The position numbers and the translations under genes were made by a program. From JAENVU01 sp046598395 (GTDB lineage: Bacteria; Actinomycetota; Acidimicrobiia; IMCC26256; JAENVU01): DNA of 64,000 nt. The notes under the pieces were generated by a model. The model was not told the origin of the DNA and did no database searches. It saw only the letters and a list, made by a program, of their open reading frames with translations. Shown here piece after piece: positions 51,419-60,744 of this stretch; position 1 is the stretch's first letter; each line of letters starts with the position of its first letter. Location of the stretch: positions 29,605-93,604 of the forward strand of contig JBKJIQ010000045.1 in the NCBI GenBank assembly GCA_046598395.1, in the 5' to 3' direction.

Positions 51419-51973
51419 CTAGAACTTGACGGTGACCGGGCCCTGCTCTTCCGGGTTGCCCTCGAAGTACTCCCGTGCGTTGAAGTGAAACATGCCCGCG
51501 AGCACGACGGCGGGGAACGCCTGGATCTTGTTGTTGTAGCCGAGCACGGAGTCGTTATAGAACTGGCGGGAGTACGCGATCTTGTCTTCGGTTGCGGTCA
51601 GTTCTTCTTGCAGGCTGAGAAAGTTCTGGTTCGCCTTGAGATCCGGATAGGCCTCGGCCACCGCAAACATGCTCTTCAATGCACCACTGAGCACATTCTC
51701 GGCTTGGGCCTGAGCTTGCGGCGCGCCGTTGGTGGCGTTGATGGCATTCGCCCGAGCGGCGGTGACCGCTTCGAACACGCCCTTCTCGTGGGCCGCGTAG
51801 CCCTTGACGGTTTCGATCAGGTTCGGGATCAGATCATGACGACGCTTGAGTTGCACCGCGATCTGAGAAAACGCATTGTCGATGCGGTTGCGGGTCTTGA
51901 CCAGGCCGTTGTACGTGACGATCACGAACAGGACCAGAAGGACCAGAACCACGATGGCGATGATGATGCCCAT
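51419..51973 (-). CDS. lemA: LemA family membrane protein
   Basis: The 184-residue protein has one N-terminal helix (GIIIAIVVLVLLVLFVIV) followed by the helical LemA domain: YNGLVKTRNRIDNAFSQIAV, LKRRHDLIPNLIETVKGYA, and SRQFYNDSVLGYNNKIQAFP. ATG 51973 is preceded by AAGGAGC. LemA and HtpX genes often travel together, and an envelope-stress function is likely but unproven. Confidence 0.95.
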   Translation of the reverse strand: MGIIIAIVVLVLLVLFVIVTYNGLVKTRNRIDNAFSQIAVQLKRRHDLIPNLIETVKGYAAHEKGVFEAVTAARANAINATNGAPQAQAQAENVLSGALKSMFAVAEAYPDLKANQNFLSLQEELTATEDKIAYSRQFYNDSVLGYNNKIQAFPAVVLAGMFHFNAREYFEGNPEEQGPVTVKF

Positions 51974-52057
51974 GAAAGCTCCTTGAGGGGGCGGGTACTG
52001 CTTCATGGTAGGTCCCCGAGCCCACGGAATCGCGACCAGCCCAACCCACCCTCAGCA

Positions 52058-53140
52058 TCACCGACTCCCAGCGATGGCCTGCTCATAGACGTCGATGTAC
52101 CGCTGCGCGAGACGCGGGAGCGAGAAGTCGAGGACATGCGCCGTGCCCGCGGTCACGAGCCGGGCTCGCAGCTCCGGAGTGTCGAGCAGTCGCCGCAGCT
52201 CCAACCGCAGCGCATTGGGATCACCGGGCGGGACCATCACCGCGTTCACATTGTGGGTTGCCACATTGCCGTATCCGGGGATATCAGAGGCCAGGACACA
52301 GGTACCGGCGGCCATCGCTTCGAGCAGGACGATGCCGAAGGACTCCTGACCCAGCGCGGGGGCGCAGAACACCGTGGCCCCCTTCAGCCGCGCCAGCTTC
52401 TCAGGCTCTGAGATGCGACCCAGCCACTCCACGTTCGGCGTATGGCGCGCGGTGAGAGCCGCGGTCTCCGGGCCGTCGGACGCGACCCAAAGCGTGGCGT
52501 CGCGTTCCAAGCCGACCCAGGCGTCGAGCAAGACCTTCAAGCCCTTCCGGGGTTCATGGCGTCCGACAAACAGCACACCCGGGCGCGGCGCGGCGAAGGG
52601 AACGACTGGGGTGAACGCTTCGATGTCCACCCCGTTCGGCAGCACCTGATAGGTGCCGCCAAGTGCAGCCTCGGCCATTGCCATCGCGTCGGGACTCACG
52701 GCAACGCGAACCGCGAGCCGACGCGCCGCACTCACCGCGAGCTTGCGCAACGCTTTGTAGGCCAGGTTCCCCGCTTCTCCGGCGGCGTGAAACGTACCGA
52801 CCTTCGGAATCTCACTGCCGAGCAAGGCCGCGCTCGTCGGCCCGGGCACCAACGGTTCGTGGAGATGAAGCACGTGAGGTTCGAAGACCCGCAACGCTTC
52901 GAGTGTCCGATCCGACGCGATTCGTTGTTCCTCGGCCATCGGTGACACCGACCCATTGGTCGCGAAGCCCACGCTCGCGCCGACGGTGGTGATGCCGGGC
53001 TCAGGCGGCGGTCCATCGGTGGGGCCGATGACGCGCGCGTCAACCCCCAGGTCGCGCAAGGCCCGCGCGAGTCCGAGCACCTGGCCTTGCACCCCACCGG
53101 GGACCGACAGTGAGTACGGCGACAGCAGCGACACCCGCAT
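52058..53140 (-). CDS. pimA: Phosphatidylinositol mannosyltransferase (PimA-type GT4)
   Basis: Transfers the first mannose from GDP-mannose to phosphatidylinositol. The 360-residue GT-B enzyme shows SVPGGVQGQVLGLARAL at the N-terminus, VGRHEPRKGLKVLLDAW and the EX7E motif in ESFGIVLLEAMAAG. ATG 53140 overlaps the acyltransferase stop (TGATG). The pgsA-patA-pimA order identifies it more firmly than sequence alone. Confidence 0.92.
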   Translation of the reverse strand: MRVSLLSPYSLSVPGGVQGQVLGLARALRDLGVDARVIGPTDGPPPEPGITTVGASVGFATNGSVSPMAEEQRIASDRTLEALRVFEPHVLHLHEPLVPGPTSAALLGSEIPKVGTFHAAGEAGNLAYKALRKLAVSAARRLAVRVAVSPDAMAMAEAALGGTYQVLPNGVDIEAFTPVVPFAAPRPGVLFVGRHEPRKGLKVLLDAWVGLERDATLWVASDGPETAALTARHTPNVEWLGRISEPEKLARLKGATVFCAPALGQESFGIVLLEAMAAGTCVLASDIPGYGNVATHNVNAVMVPPGDPNALRLELRRLLDTPELRARLVTAGTAHVLDFSLPRLAQRYIDVYEQAIAGSR

Positions 53141-54030
53141 CAGCGCGCCACCGGGTCGTGGTCGCTCGGCCAGTTCGGTTGCATCACGTGCCATTGCTCG
53201 GGGGCGACCCGCACCAGCGTTTCGAACCGATGCGCGAGGTCTTGGGTCACGCGCGTCACGTCCTCGCGCAGCCGACCCTTGCGTTCGACCGGAAGCGGTG
53301 GGTCGAGCCGGACGAAGTGTTGACCGTGCGGCCGGAAGTACGCGGCGGCCGGGATCACCACCGCTCCCGATCGCAACGCCAAGGTGGCGGGCCCGCCGGG
53401 CAGGGTTGTCTCCTCACCGAAGAACGAAACCGTGACCCCATCGCCTGCCAAATCGCGGTCGCACAACAAGCACACGACCCGATTCTCCTTGAGCGCACGC
53501 AAGACCCCGGCCGCGGCGCTGGGACCGAGGGGAATGACTTCCATCCCGATCGCCCGCCGGACCGCCGCGAACCACTCGAAAAGTTCCGGCGGTTCCACCG
53601 GCTCGACGATCACCGTGGGTGGCACTCCCCGCCCGGCGAGCCACGCCGCGGCGAAATCGAAACCACCGAGGTGGGGCAGGGCGAGGATGACGCCGTTGCC
53701 CGCGGCGAGTCCGGCTTCGATGTGTTCCCAGCCCATCGACGTGACCCGATCTTCCACCGACCCGCGTGCATCGCGAGGGAGACGAAAGAGTTCCAGCCAG
53801 TAGCGGCCGTAGGACGCGAACGTGTTCGAGACCGCGCGTTCGAGTGCGAAGCCATCGAGCGCGCCGTCGGTAGCGCGCCGCAGGTTGCGGCGCACAATCC
53901 GAGACCGACTCGTCAGCAGCGGCGCGAGCACCCGCCCCGCGGTGGAGGCCACCGGTTCCGCAATCACGTTGGGCACCGAGTTGGCAACTACCGCGCCGAA
54001 GCGGTAGGCCACGTAGGACGCTGAGGGCAC
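53140..54030 (-). CDS. Phosphatidylinositol mannoside acyltransferase-like protein
   Basis: The 296-residue LpxL-type acyltransferase has the HX4D catalytic motif in LPHLGGFDFA, the GPSAAAGVLRALKENRVVCLLCDRD region and FFGEETTLPGGPATLA. In mycobacteria the gene at this position acylates the 6-position of mannose in PIM. GTG 54030, 11 bases after the pgsA stop, gives a sensible length; longer frames enter pgsA. Confidence 0.88.
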   Translation of the reverse strand: MPSASYVAYRFGAVVANSVPNVIAEPVASTAGRVLAPLLTSRSRIVRRNLRRATDGALDGFALERAVSNTFASYGRYWLELFRLPRDARGSVEDRVTSMGWEHIEAGLAAGNGVILALPHLGGFDFAAAWLAGRGVPPTVIVEPVEPPELFEWFAAVRRAIGMEVIPLGPSAAAGVLRALKENRVVCLLCDRDLAGDGVTVSFFGEETTLPGGPATLALRSGAVVIPAAAYFRPHGQHFVRLDPPLPVERKGRLREDVTRVTQDLAHRFETLVRVAPEQWHVMQPNWPSDHDPVAR

Positions 54031-54040
54031 CCGGAGAACC

Positions 54041-54766
54041 TTACGGGCGGGTACGACGAGGTGACCGCGGCGTGCGCACCGCGCGCCGCGCGGCCGGACG
54101 ATCGGCCGCGCGCCAGCGGCTCGGCGCCGACTCACCATCGGGGCCCGCGGTCCGCCGATGGCGGGTCGCCAAGAATCGCGGCATTGGCGGAAGGTCGGAG
54201 GCCTGCCGCCATACCTTCACGAATCGATGCACCGCGGTGATCGACATCAGTACGACCATGATCCACAGCACGGGGACCAGCACGTCGAACGCGAGGCCCA
54301 CGCCCAACATCACCATGCGCTCGGCCCGCTCCATCAGCCCGCCGCGCGCGTCGTATCCGAGCGACTCGGCCTTCGCCCGTTCGTACGAGATGAGCATCGC
54401 CAGCGCGACGGCGGCGAGCGCAAGCACGGGAAGCCGACCGCTGGAACGCCCGAGGTACCACGCGACGCCGCCAAACACCATCGCGTCGGACGCGCGATCC
54501 ATCACCGAATCAAAGAACGCACCCCGGGGCGAGGCCCGACCGGAGGTGCGGGCCACGGTTCCGTCGAGCAGATCGAGTAGCCCGCTGAGGGCCAGGGCGA
54601 GCACCGCCCACACCAGATGACCGGACCCGATCAGGACTGCGGTGCTCACCGATAAGGCCAGGCCCAGGAACGTGAGCGCGTCTGGCCCCACGCCAATCGC
54701 CTGGAGTCCGGAACCTATGGGGGTGAGCCCACGAGCCACTGTGGCACGGAGACGACCGTCGAGCAT
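54041..54766 (-). CDS. pgsA: CDP-alcohol phosphatidyltransferase, PI-phosphate synthase type
   Basis: The 241-residue membrane enzyme carries the complete CDP-alcohol phosphotransferase motif: DLLDGTVARTSGRASPRGAF followed by FDSVMDRASD. Its order with patA and pimA matches the actinobacterial phosphatidylinositol-phosphate synthase PgsA1. The C-terminus is long, Arg/Ala-rich and cytoplasmic. ATG 54766 is preferred; a GTG at 54832 adds an unlikely Pro-rich N-terminus. Confidence 0.9.
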   Translation of the reverse strand: MLDGRLRATVARGLTPIGSGLQAIGVGPDALTFLGLALSVSTAVLIGSGHLVWAVLALALSGLLDLLDGTVARTSGRASPRGAFFDSVMDRASDAMVFGGVAWYLGRSSGRLPVLALAAVALAMLISYERAKAESLGYDARGGLMERAERMVMLGVGLAFDVLVPVLWIMVVLMSITAVHRFVKVWRQASDLPPMPRFLATRHRRTAGPDGESAPSRWRAADRPAARRAVRTPRSPRRTRP

Positions 54767-54887
54767 GTGCGTTCGCACTCCGTACGGTGGCGGTAACGGG
54801 ATAATAAGGGTACCACCGGACCTCAGATTCACTGGGCATCACTGCCGGCCGGTTGCTGCGACCGCTCGTTGCCTCCCGGCGCCCCTT

Positions 54888-56984
54888 CTACGGTGCGGAG
54901 GTTGGTGCGGGAGCGAGGAGCGCCAAGACGGGAGCGTTCATCGGTCCCTCGATGGTGTACACCTGCACAAAGTTGCGCCCGTTATGGAAGAACCGCGGCA
55001 CCAAGGTTCCCCAGAACTCCGTGTGATCCGATCCTGGAGCGCGATAGGTGAAGCTCAGCCCCGCGACCACGCCGTTCACCACCACCGCGAGCGGCCGTCC
55101 GACATGCGGGTCACTAGTCACGCCGTGAATCGCAGCGTACGGCGTCTTCGGCGCGGCCTGATCGACCGCGAGGTACCGCAGGTTGCCGTTAACTGCAGCC
55201 GTGAACCCAGCACGACCGGGCGCCGTGATCGGGCCCGCGGCGGTCCCGAGTAGGTCGCTATAGCGGCCGGCGCGGAACACGCGTAGATCGGCGAATGCGT
55301 TCGGGGGCGCCACGCGAGCGCGTTTCACCTGAGCGAATCCCTTGGCTCGATCGAGGCGCAGGTAATGGTCACCGGGCTTCGGCTTCACGGTGTTGCGCGA
55401 CCACTCGAAGAGTGGGAACTCGGCCGCTGCTCGTCCCTCACGTGCCGGGCCGACCAGCGACCGACCGTCGACCTTCCACGGAATCGTCACACCGAGCTGC
55501 GCGGCCATCGTCGGGAGCACATCCACGGATTCCGTGGGGCGGTCGTCGGTCCCGCCCGACTGCTGACCCGGTGCCTTGATGAAGAGCGGGGTCCACGCGA
55601 TATCGGCCACGTTCGTCGCGGTCACGCCCCGAATCGGTCCACCACCGTCGAACGCGACACCATGATCGGCGGTCACCACAAACAAGGTGTCGTCATAGGC
55701 GCCGATCTCCCGTAATCGCTCGATGACGCGACCGATGTAGGTGTCGGTCGCTTGCACTTGGAGCAGGTGCCGAATGCGGGACAGTTCCGCCACTTGGTCA
55801 TTGGCCCAGTTCTGACCGTGGAGTCCGTTGGTGTGACCCGGGAGGGCCGCGTAGTCCTGACCCGTGGGCAGGTAGTGCCATGGGAAGTGCGGCAACAACA
55901 CGTGCAGGACATCGAGGCGCGGCGTTGCGCTCGGTTGGGCGGGCCTCGCGAGGCTGTTCAGGAACCCGTTCGCGGCGAGCATCGCTTGGGTGTCTTCACC
56001 ACCGAGGCCCGCGAACGCGGCATCCTCGCGATGGCCCGGATCCGCGAAGTCGCCCCAGATCGAAAGCACATCTCGCAGCATCCCCACTACGCCGGGATGC
56101 ACACCGATCGAGCGGAGTCGGGCCGGACACAGACTCGTGGGGCACAACCGTGTGACCGACTCGCGTACGTTCAGCGCGTAGGTCTTCGCCAGCAACGTGA
56201 ACAAGTTGTGGGGATGCTCCGCGGTGACGGGCACGGTCTGACTCGGCCGCGGCAGTTGGCCGGTGAGGATCGCGGGGACCGCAGCCTCGGTGTACGGCGC
56301 CACGGTCGTGCTGTTGCGGTACCAGGTGCCCTGGCGCGCCAGCGCCGCGAAGTTCGGAAACAGTTCGGCGTCGATCTGACCATGGCCATCGAGGATCGAA
56401 GTGAGCGGGAACTCGTCCATCACGATCATCACGACTCGGTGCGGCTCACGCACCGTCACGTTGGCCGCGGGAGGCTGGGAATCGAACACGACGGTGTTCG
56501 CGGGTGACGCGAAGAGGAGAAGGGCGGCAAACCCGAACGGCGCGACCGAGAGGTAGCGGAGCCACGTCCGCAAACCTGCATATCGTGTCAGCGCCAACAC
56601 CGCGACGATGGCGCCCGCGATCCCCAGCGCGATCAGCACTCCCGGGCTGAGATCGGTTGCGTGTTTCAACGCCTCCGCCACAATCACTCCGATGCCGAGC
56701 GCGAGCACTGCGATATGCACCACCGGGCGCGCCCGCGCAATGACGAGTCCAATGACCACCTCAACTGCGAACAACGCCAGCGCGGGCACGAGGATGACGA
56801 CCGCGACGAGGAACATCGAGCGAGGCACCGTGGCGTTCCACGCGACGAACAGGCCGGCGTTCTTGCCGAGCAGATCAAAGGTGGGTTGCGCGACCGCGAG
56901 CCCGCACACACCAAGGACCTCGAGGAAACGCGCCAATTCGGTGCGCCACGGACCGACCCTGCGCATTGGCTCCGGCCCGTTCAT
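54888..56984 (-). CDS. Membrane-anchored sulfatase/phosphoethanolamine-transferase-like protein
   Basis: The 698-residue protein has about five N-terminal membrane helices (for example FLVAVVILVPALALFAVEVV) and a large extracytoplasmic alkaline-phosphatase-superfamily domain. Metal-site motifs are VVMIVMDEFPLTSIL, the possible nucleophile in TTVAPYTEAAVPAIL, and FVVTADHGVAFDGGG. The layout recalls LTA synthase and related membrane sulfatases. The substrate is unknown; it may modify cell-surface lipid or glycan. It starts the segment that interrupts the HIT-pgsA neighbourhood. Confidence 0.85.
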   Translation of the reverse strand: MNGPEPMRRVGPWRTELARFLEVLGVCGLAVAQPTFDLLGKNAGLFVAWNATVPRSMFLVAVVILVPALALFAVEVVIGLVIARARPVVHIAVLALGIGVIVAEALKHATDLSPGVLIALGIAGAIVAVLALTRYAGLRTWLRYLSVAPFGFAALLLFASPANTVVFDSQPPAANVTVREPHRVVMIVMDEFPLTSILDGHGQIDAELFPNFAALARQGTWYRNSTTVAPYTEAAVPAILTGQLPRPSQTVPVTAEHPHNLFTLLAKTYALNVRESVTRLCPTSLCPARLRSIGVHPGVVGMLRDVLSIWGDFADPGHREDAAFAGLGGEDTQAMLAANGFLNSLARPAQPSATPRLDVLHVLLPHFPWHYLPTGQDYAALPGHTNGLHGQNWANDQVAELSRIRHLLQVQATDTYIGRVIERLREIGAYDDTLFVVTADHGVAFDGGGPIRGVTATNVADIAWTPLFIKAPGQQSGGTDDRPTESVDVLPTMAAQLGVTIPWKVDGRSLVGPAREGRAAAEFPLFEWSRNTVKPKPGDHYLRLDRAKGFAQVKRARVAPPNAFADLRVFRAGRYSDLLGTAAGPITAPGRAGFTAAVNGNLRYLAVDQAAPKTPYAAIHGVTSDPHVGRPLAVVVNGVVAGLSFTYRAPGSDHTEFWGTLVPRFFHNGRNFVQVYTIEGPMNAPVLALLAPAPTSAP

Positions 56985-57087
56985 GAGCGGACAACGCTAA
57001 CGGCTCGTGCGCGTCGGTCTGGCTGCAGGCCGTTGGGACTACTCCGGGATAGCCGCCAGTGCTTCCGGGTCGCGTCCCGAACCCCGG

Positions 57088-57142
57088 TAGGGCTCTCAGC
57101 CTGGAGTTGGTGCACCCAATCCAAACTCTGACCGTCCTCGGG
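57088..57142. repeat. Left copy of a ~55-nt direct repeat flanking the propeller/hydrolase gene
   Basis: This stretch is about 79 percent identical (by eye) to 60123-60178, in the same orientation. The right copy contains the last codons and stop of the gene at 60131. The left copy has no intact reading frame, so it looks like a decayed fragment of that gene's 3' end. The gene at 57273-60029 lies between the copies. Confidence 0.7.
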
Positions 57143-57243
57143 ACCGATCTGTACTAGCGCTGTGCGCTCCGCGCAATCGCTTGGTTTTTGAGGCTCACGC
57201 GCGCGCGTTGCGCGTCGTCAGCGAGATGCCACCTTCGGGATCT

Positions 57244-57278
57244 CCGTAGTCGCGCTTGCCCGACGACCGCGACTACGG
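57244..57278 (-). terminator. Hairpin overlapping the stop of the propeller/hydrolase gene
   Basis: CCGTAGTCGCG (57244-57254) and CGCGACTACGG (57268-57278) form a perfect 11-bp stem with a 13-base loop. It includes the TAG stop codon, so it may be a terminator or a 3' stabilising structure. No T tract is visible. Confidence 0.5.
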
Positions 57279-60029
57279 GAATCCGTTGCTGGTGACCTGT
57301 TGGAACATCGTGAAGGCCGGCTTCGGTGCCAGGCTTGGGTCGAAGTAAAGCAGACCCTGGTTGTTCCACCAGAAGCTGGGGTCTGATGTGCCGTCGCGGG
57401 CGGCTTTCCAGATGAGCGGTCCGGTGAAGGTACTGAAGTCGGGCAACGCGCTGAATGTCTTGCTATTCCAACCCTTGTAGTAGTCGAAGACGGACTGCGC
57501 CTGTTCGGCTTCGGTCATCGCCCGGGCCGCACATATGTTGGAATCGTCCGGAAGGTCGGTTCCCGTCGATGCACCCATCTCGGTTCCCCATACCTTCTTG
57601 GCGCTGTCGCCTTGGAGTGTCATCTCCTGGTAGAGGTCTCCCGTTTGACGGAAGGCATTGAGGGGATGATCCATGAGGGGGCTGCAGGGGAAGTTGTAGG
57701 GGTGGTGGCCGACCGCGTCGAACGACGTCCCAGCACCTCGTGCATAAAGGCAACGCAGCCAGGTGAGCGGCCGGTACTCGTTCTGGGGCGCCGCGCCGAC
57801 CGGACACTGCCCCTGGAGCGCCACGGGCGGAGGCGTGCCGACCCAGTCGTCCGAGGTGGGAGCCGTGCCGCCGGTGATGATCGTCGCGGTCGGATTGGCG
57901 CTGGGGGCCTTGATCGCGGCGTAAGCGGCCTTCACCATGGCGGCATATCGGTCGGGGTCCGGACGGGGAAGCGAGAACTCTTGATGGTTGGGCTCGTTCC
58001 AGAGCTGCCAGGACGAAATACTGTTCTTGAGTGCGGGAATGGTCGCGTTGGGTCCGTAACGGGCCGCGGCGGCGCCCGCGAAAGTGGCGTAGTCGCTGAC
58101 GTGGCTGGCGGTCGGGAAACAGTGGCCGACATCGTCGCTGCCGAGGTCTTCGCATCCGGGCTGGGTCGTATCGCGGGCCCAGGGTGGACTGTAGGTAACG
58201 GTCGCCAGAACCTTGAGTCCCTTGGCGCGTGCGGACATCACCGCCGCGTCGTAGCCCCCGTTGTTGCAGACGCCGCGTGTCCAGCCGAAGTCGGTCGGTG
58301 ACGCTTGGATCGACTTCCAGTCGAGGTCGAGCATCGTCCATTGCGCGCCGGCGTCGGCGATCGCCTGGAGGTCGGCGTCGCGTTCGGCGGGGCATTCCCA
58401 GAGGATCCCCGGGTAGGCGGCGATGCCGGCGTTCGTCGCGATCGGCGACTGCGTGCTACTGGCCTGCACGAGAATTGTCCACGCGGCGAGTCCTTGATCC
58501 GCGTTCGTCACCCGCAACACGTACTGGCCGGGTGGAGTACCCGTGCCGGGGACCGTGACGGGCACGCTCATTGAAGCCGCGCTGACCACGACCGGTGATC
58601 CGAGCACCGCACCGGGGATCGTCGTCGCCACCCCGAGGCCGGCTACAAAACCGGTGCCGGTGACGGTCACGCTGATGGTTTGGCCGACGACCGGTTGCGG
58701 TTTGATTCCCGTGATCGACGGCGCGAGCGCGCGACCGGAAAGTTTGAACGCGTCGAGTCCCAACGCGGCGCCCGCATAGATGGTGCCGTTCAGGATGACC
58801 GGAGACGCGTACCCGGTCGTGGTCGCGGTGGTCCAAAGCGGATCGCAGCGCTTCGGGAGCGCCGCGCAGTTCAACCGACCGGTCCCGTCGTAGCCGCGAA
58901 GCCGTTTCTCGCCGCCGACGTAGACGACACCATTCGCGACCGCGGGCGCCCCAGTCACGGCATCACCTGCGGCTGTGGTCGATGATTGCCAGAGTGGCGT
59001 GCACTGCTTCGGCGTCCCCCAACAGGTCGTGCCCTTCAGGTCGAACGCATACAACGAGCCGCCGAGGACGACGTACACGACCCCGTTGGCTACTGCCGGA
59101 GGTTCGAGACCGCCGCTCGAACCCATCGACACGCTTGTCGTCCGCAACGGCGCGCACACCTTCGGCGACCCGGAACAGTTCGTCACACCCGCTGCGTCGA
59201 AGACGCCGATACCCAGCGCCCGACTCGCGACGAAGACCTCGCCGTCGACAATCACCGGAGCCGAATCAACACTCTCGGCCCGCCAGAGCGGCGCGCATAC
59301 CGCAGCACCGCAACCCGCCGCGTCGAACGAATACAGGCGGCCGTCACCAGTGACGAAGACCCGATCCGCAACCACCCCTGGCGCGGCGTCGCGAGTTGGC
59401 GTGAATGCGGTGCTCGCCCATATCGGTGAACACACCTTCGGGAGTGTTCCGGAACAGTTCGTACCGCCAAGCGCATCGAACACCTTCAACCCGGTAACAC
59501 TCGTCGTATAAATCTTACCGTTCACCGTCGTCGGCGAAGACACCACATCGCCGATCGAGCTGCTCTCCCATATCCGCCCGCACGTCTTCGGGATTCCGGA
59601 ACAATTCGTGGTGCCGGCCGCGTCGAAACCGAGCACCTTGTCGCGATCCTGTACGTACACCACACCATTCGCGACCGCCGGCGACGTTCGAGGTGCCTGA
59701 CCGCTCGGAAGCGCCGCCGTCCACAGCGGCGGGCAACTCGCCGGGCTCCCAGAGCAGCCCGCGCCACCGGCATCGAATGCGTACAGCTTCGCATCGGCCG
59801 CCCCGACGTACACAACGCCAGCGACCACAGTCGGTGCCGTCTCCGCCGCGCCGCCCGTCGGGCCAGACCAAGCCTTGTCCAACGTCGAGACATTCCCTCT
59901 GGCGATCAGGAACTCGAGCGGCTGGTTACCGCTGTGCCCCGCGTCGCCCCGGTATTGCGCCCAACACCCAGACGAGAACAGAACCAACGCCGCGCTGACC
60001 GCGACCAGACGAACCCAACGTACTGCCAT
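57273..60029 (-). CDS. Secreted lipoprotein: PQQ-like propeller, TIG-like domain and glycoside-hydrolase-like domain
   Basis: The 918-residue protein begins with a lipoprotein signal (LVAVSAALVLFSSGC). Residues of about 30 to 480 form a PQQ-like beta-propeller with repeated APTVVAGVVYVGAADAKLYA-like blades; most blades carry a pair of cysteines in the pattern NCSG-P--C-PLW. A TIG/IPT-like domain follows (ITGIKPQPVVGQTISVTVTG). From about residue 583 is a clan GH-A barrel: WQLWNEPNHQEF supplies an acid/base glutamate and VWGTEMGAS a possible nucleophile. ATG 60029 follows AAGAGGG. It is likely exported and surface-tethered and acts on polysaccharide (inference). Confidence 0.83.
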   Translation of the reverse strand: MAVRWVRLVAVSAALVLFSSGCWAQYRGDAGHSGNQPLEFLIARGNVSTLDKAWSGPTGGAAETAPTVVAGVVYVGAADAKLYAFDAGGAGCSGSPASCPPLWTAALPSGQAPRTSPAVANGVVYVQDRDKVLGFDAAGTTNCSGIPKTCGRIWESSSIGDVVSSPTTVNGKIYTTSVTGLKVFDALGGTNCSGTLPKVCSPIWASTAFTPTRDAAPGVVADRVFVTGDGRLYSFDAAGCGAAVCAPLWRAESVDSAPVIVDGEVFVASRALGIGVFDAAGVTNCSGSPKVCAPLRTTSVSMGSSGGLEPPAVANGVVYVVLGGSLYAFDLKGTTCWGTPKQCTPLWQSSTTAAGDAVTGAPAVANGVVYVGGEKRLRGYDGTGRLNCAALPKRCDPLWTTATTTGYASPVILNGTIYAGAALGLDAFKLSGRALAPSITGIKPQPVVGQTISVTVTGTGFVAGLGVATTIPGAVLGSPVVVSAASMSVPVTVPGTGTPPGQYVLRVTNADQGLAAWTILVQASSTQSPIATNAGIAAYPGILWECPAERDADLQAIADAGAQWTMLDLDWKSIQASPTDFGWTRGVCNNGGYDAAVMSARAKGLKVLATVTYSPPWARDTTQPGCEDLGSDDVGHCFPTASHVSDYATFAGAAAARYGPNATIPALKNSISSWQLWNEPNHQEFSLPRPDPDRYAAMVKAAYAAIKAPSANPTATIITGGTAPTSDDWVGTPPPVALQGQCPVGAAPQNEYRPLTWLRCLYARGAGTSFDAVGHHPYNFPCSPLMDHPLNAFRQTGDLYQEMTLQGDSAKKVWGTEMGASTGTDLPDDSNICAARAMTEAEQAQSVFDYYKGWNSKTFSALPDFSTFTGPLIWKAARDGTSDPSFWWNNQGLLYFDPSLAPKPAFTMFQQVTSNGFP

Positions 60030-60122
60030 GCCCACCCTCTTTCCGCCCGAATTGAGAGCAGTGTTCCCCGAGTAGGTCGAGCTCGTCAAGTGCGACGGCG
60101 ACCAGCCTTGAGCTGAACCAGG

Positions 60123-60178
60123 TGGGACTCTCAGCTTGGGTTTGGTGCACCGAGCCCGAACTCGGACCAGTCCTCGGG
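60123..60178. repeat. Right copy of the ~55-nt direct repeat
   Basis: Matches 57088-57142 in the same orientation. It covers the end of the hypothetical gene at 60131-60613 (EDWSEFGLGAPNPS) and a few bases beyond its stop. Confidence 0.7.
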
Positions 60179-60613
60179 GTTGCGTTCGGTGTAGTCGCCC
60201 ATCACCCGGCCGTCGACGGCATCGCACTCCACCAGGCCTCGAAGGCTCGGCGGTTCATCGGCGCTGTAGAGCAGGATGCGCCAGGCCGGACGGCTGCGCA
60301 CCCCATACCACGCGAGTTGGGCCGAGGCGTGGCCGACCGGGAACCCCACGGTCCGGCTCGCCACCGCCAGAGCTTCCGTCTCGTTGATCGCGGTCTTCCA
60401 TCCGGCGAGGAAGTGATACGCGCCGATCGCTGCGAGCAGGATGCCGACCGCCAGGAGTCCACGGTTCCCACTCTGGGCAAACTGAGCAAGACACCCCGCG
60501 GCCAGCACCAGATCGATCGTCCCGGTGATGCGCCGCTTCGAGTTGTCAGGGAAGACCGTCGGCCCCACGAAGTTCGTGACGTCAAGATCCTCCGGCAGAG
60601 CGTCCTGATCCAT
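60131..60613 (-). CDS. Hypothetical membrane protein with two helices
   Basis: The 160-residue protein has an acidic N-terminus (MDQDALPEDLDV), two hydrophobic segments (GTIDLVLAAGCLAQFA and LLAVGILLAAIGAYHFLAG) and a soluble C-terminal domain with WYGVRSRPAWRILLYSADEP. No family is recognised. ATG 60613 is chosen because it lies 3' of a degenerate 92-nt unit; an ATG at 60625 is inside the unit. The same C-terminal DNA occurs as a fragment at 57088. Confidence 0.7.
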   Translation of the reverse strand: MDQDALPEDLDVTNFVGPTVFPDNSKRRITGTIDLVLAAGCLAQFAQSGNRGLLAVGILLAAIGAYHFLAGWKTAINETEALAVASRTVGFPVGHASAQLAWYGVRSRPAWRILLYSADEPPSLRGLVECDAVDGRVMGDYTERNPEDWSEFGLGAPNPS

Positions 60614-60704
60614 ATTCCCGCTCATGCTCCTTCGGAGCGGGCCGCTCGGGCCACGCTGCGCTGTCGTCTTGGCTACGAGCCGGATCGCTCGCCGCTCCAC
60701 TCTT
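60614..60704 (-). repeat. Degenerate copy of the 92-nt start-associated repeat
   Basis: The 91 bases before ATG 60613 match the units at thrS and pdxS, with AGCGCAGCGTGGCCCGAGCG, the hairpin GCTCCGAAGGAGC, and CATGAGCGGGAAT before ATG. Relative to intact units the start ATG is AAG and one base is lost near the 3' end, so the leader frame runs past the downstream start. Confidence 0.72.
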
Positions 60705-60744
60705 GCGTCCCACTCGGGCTCTGGTCCGACGGTACAGGCGCGAG

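Noticed and set aside
54767..54887. TATTAT hexamer upstream of pgsA as a promoter
   Set aside because: The hexamer is good but no -35 element lies at proper spacing, so it was not listed as a feature.
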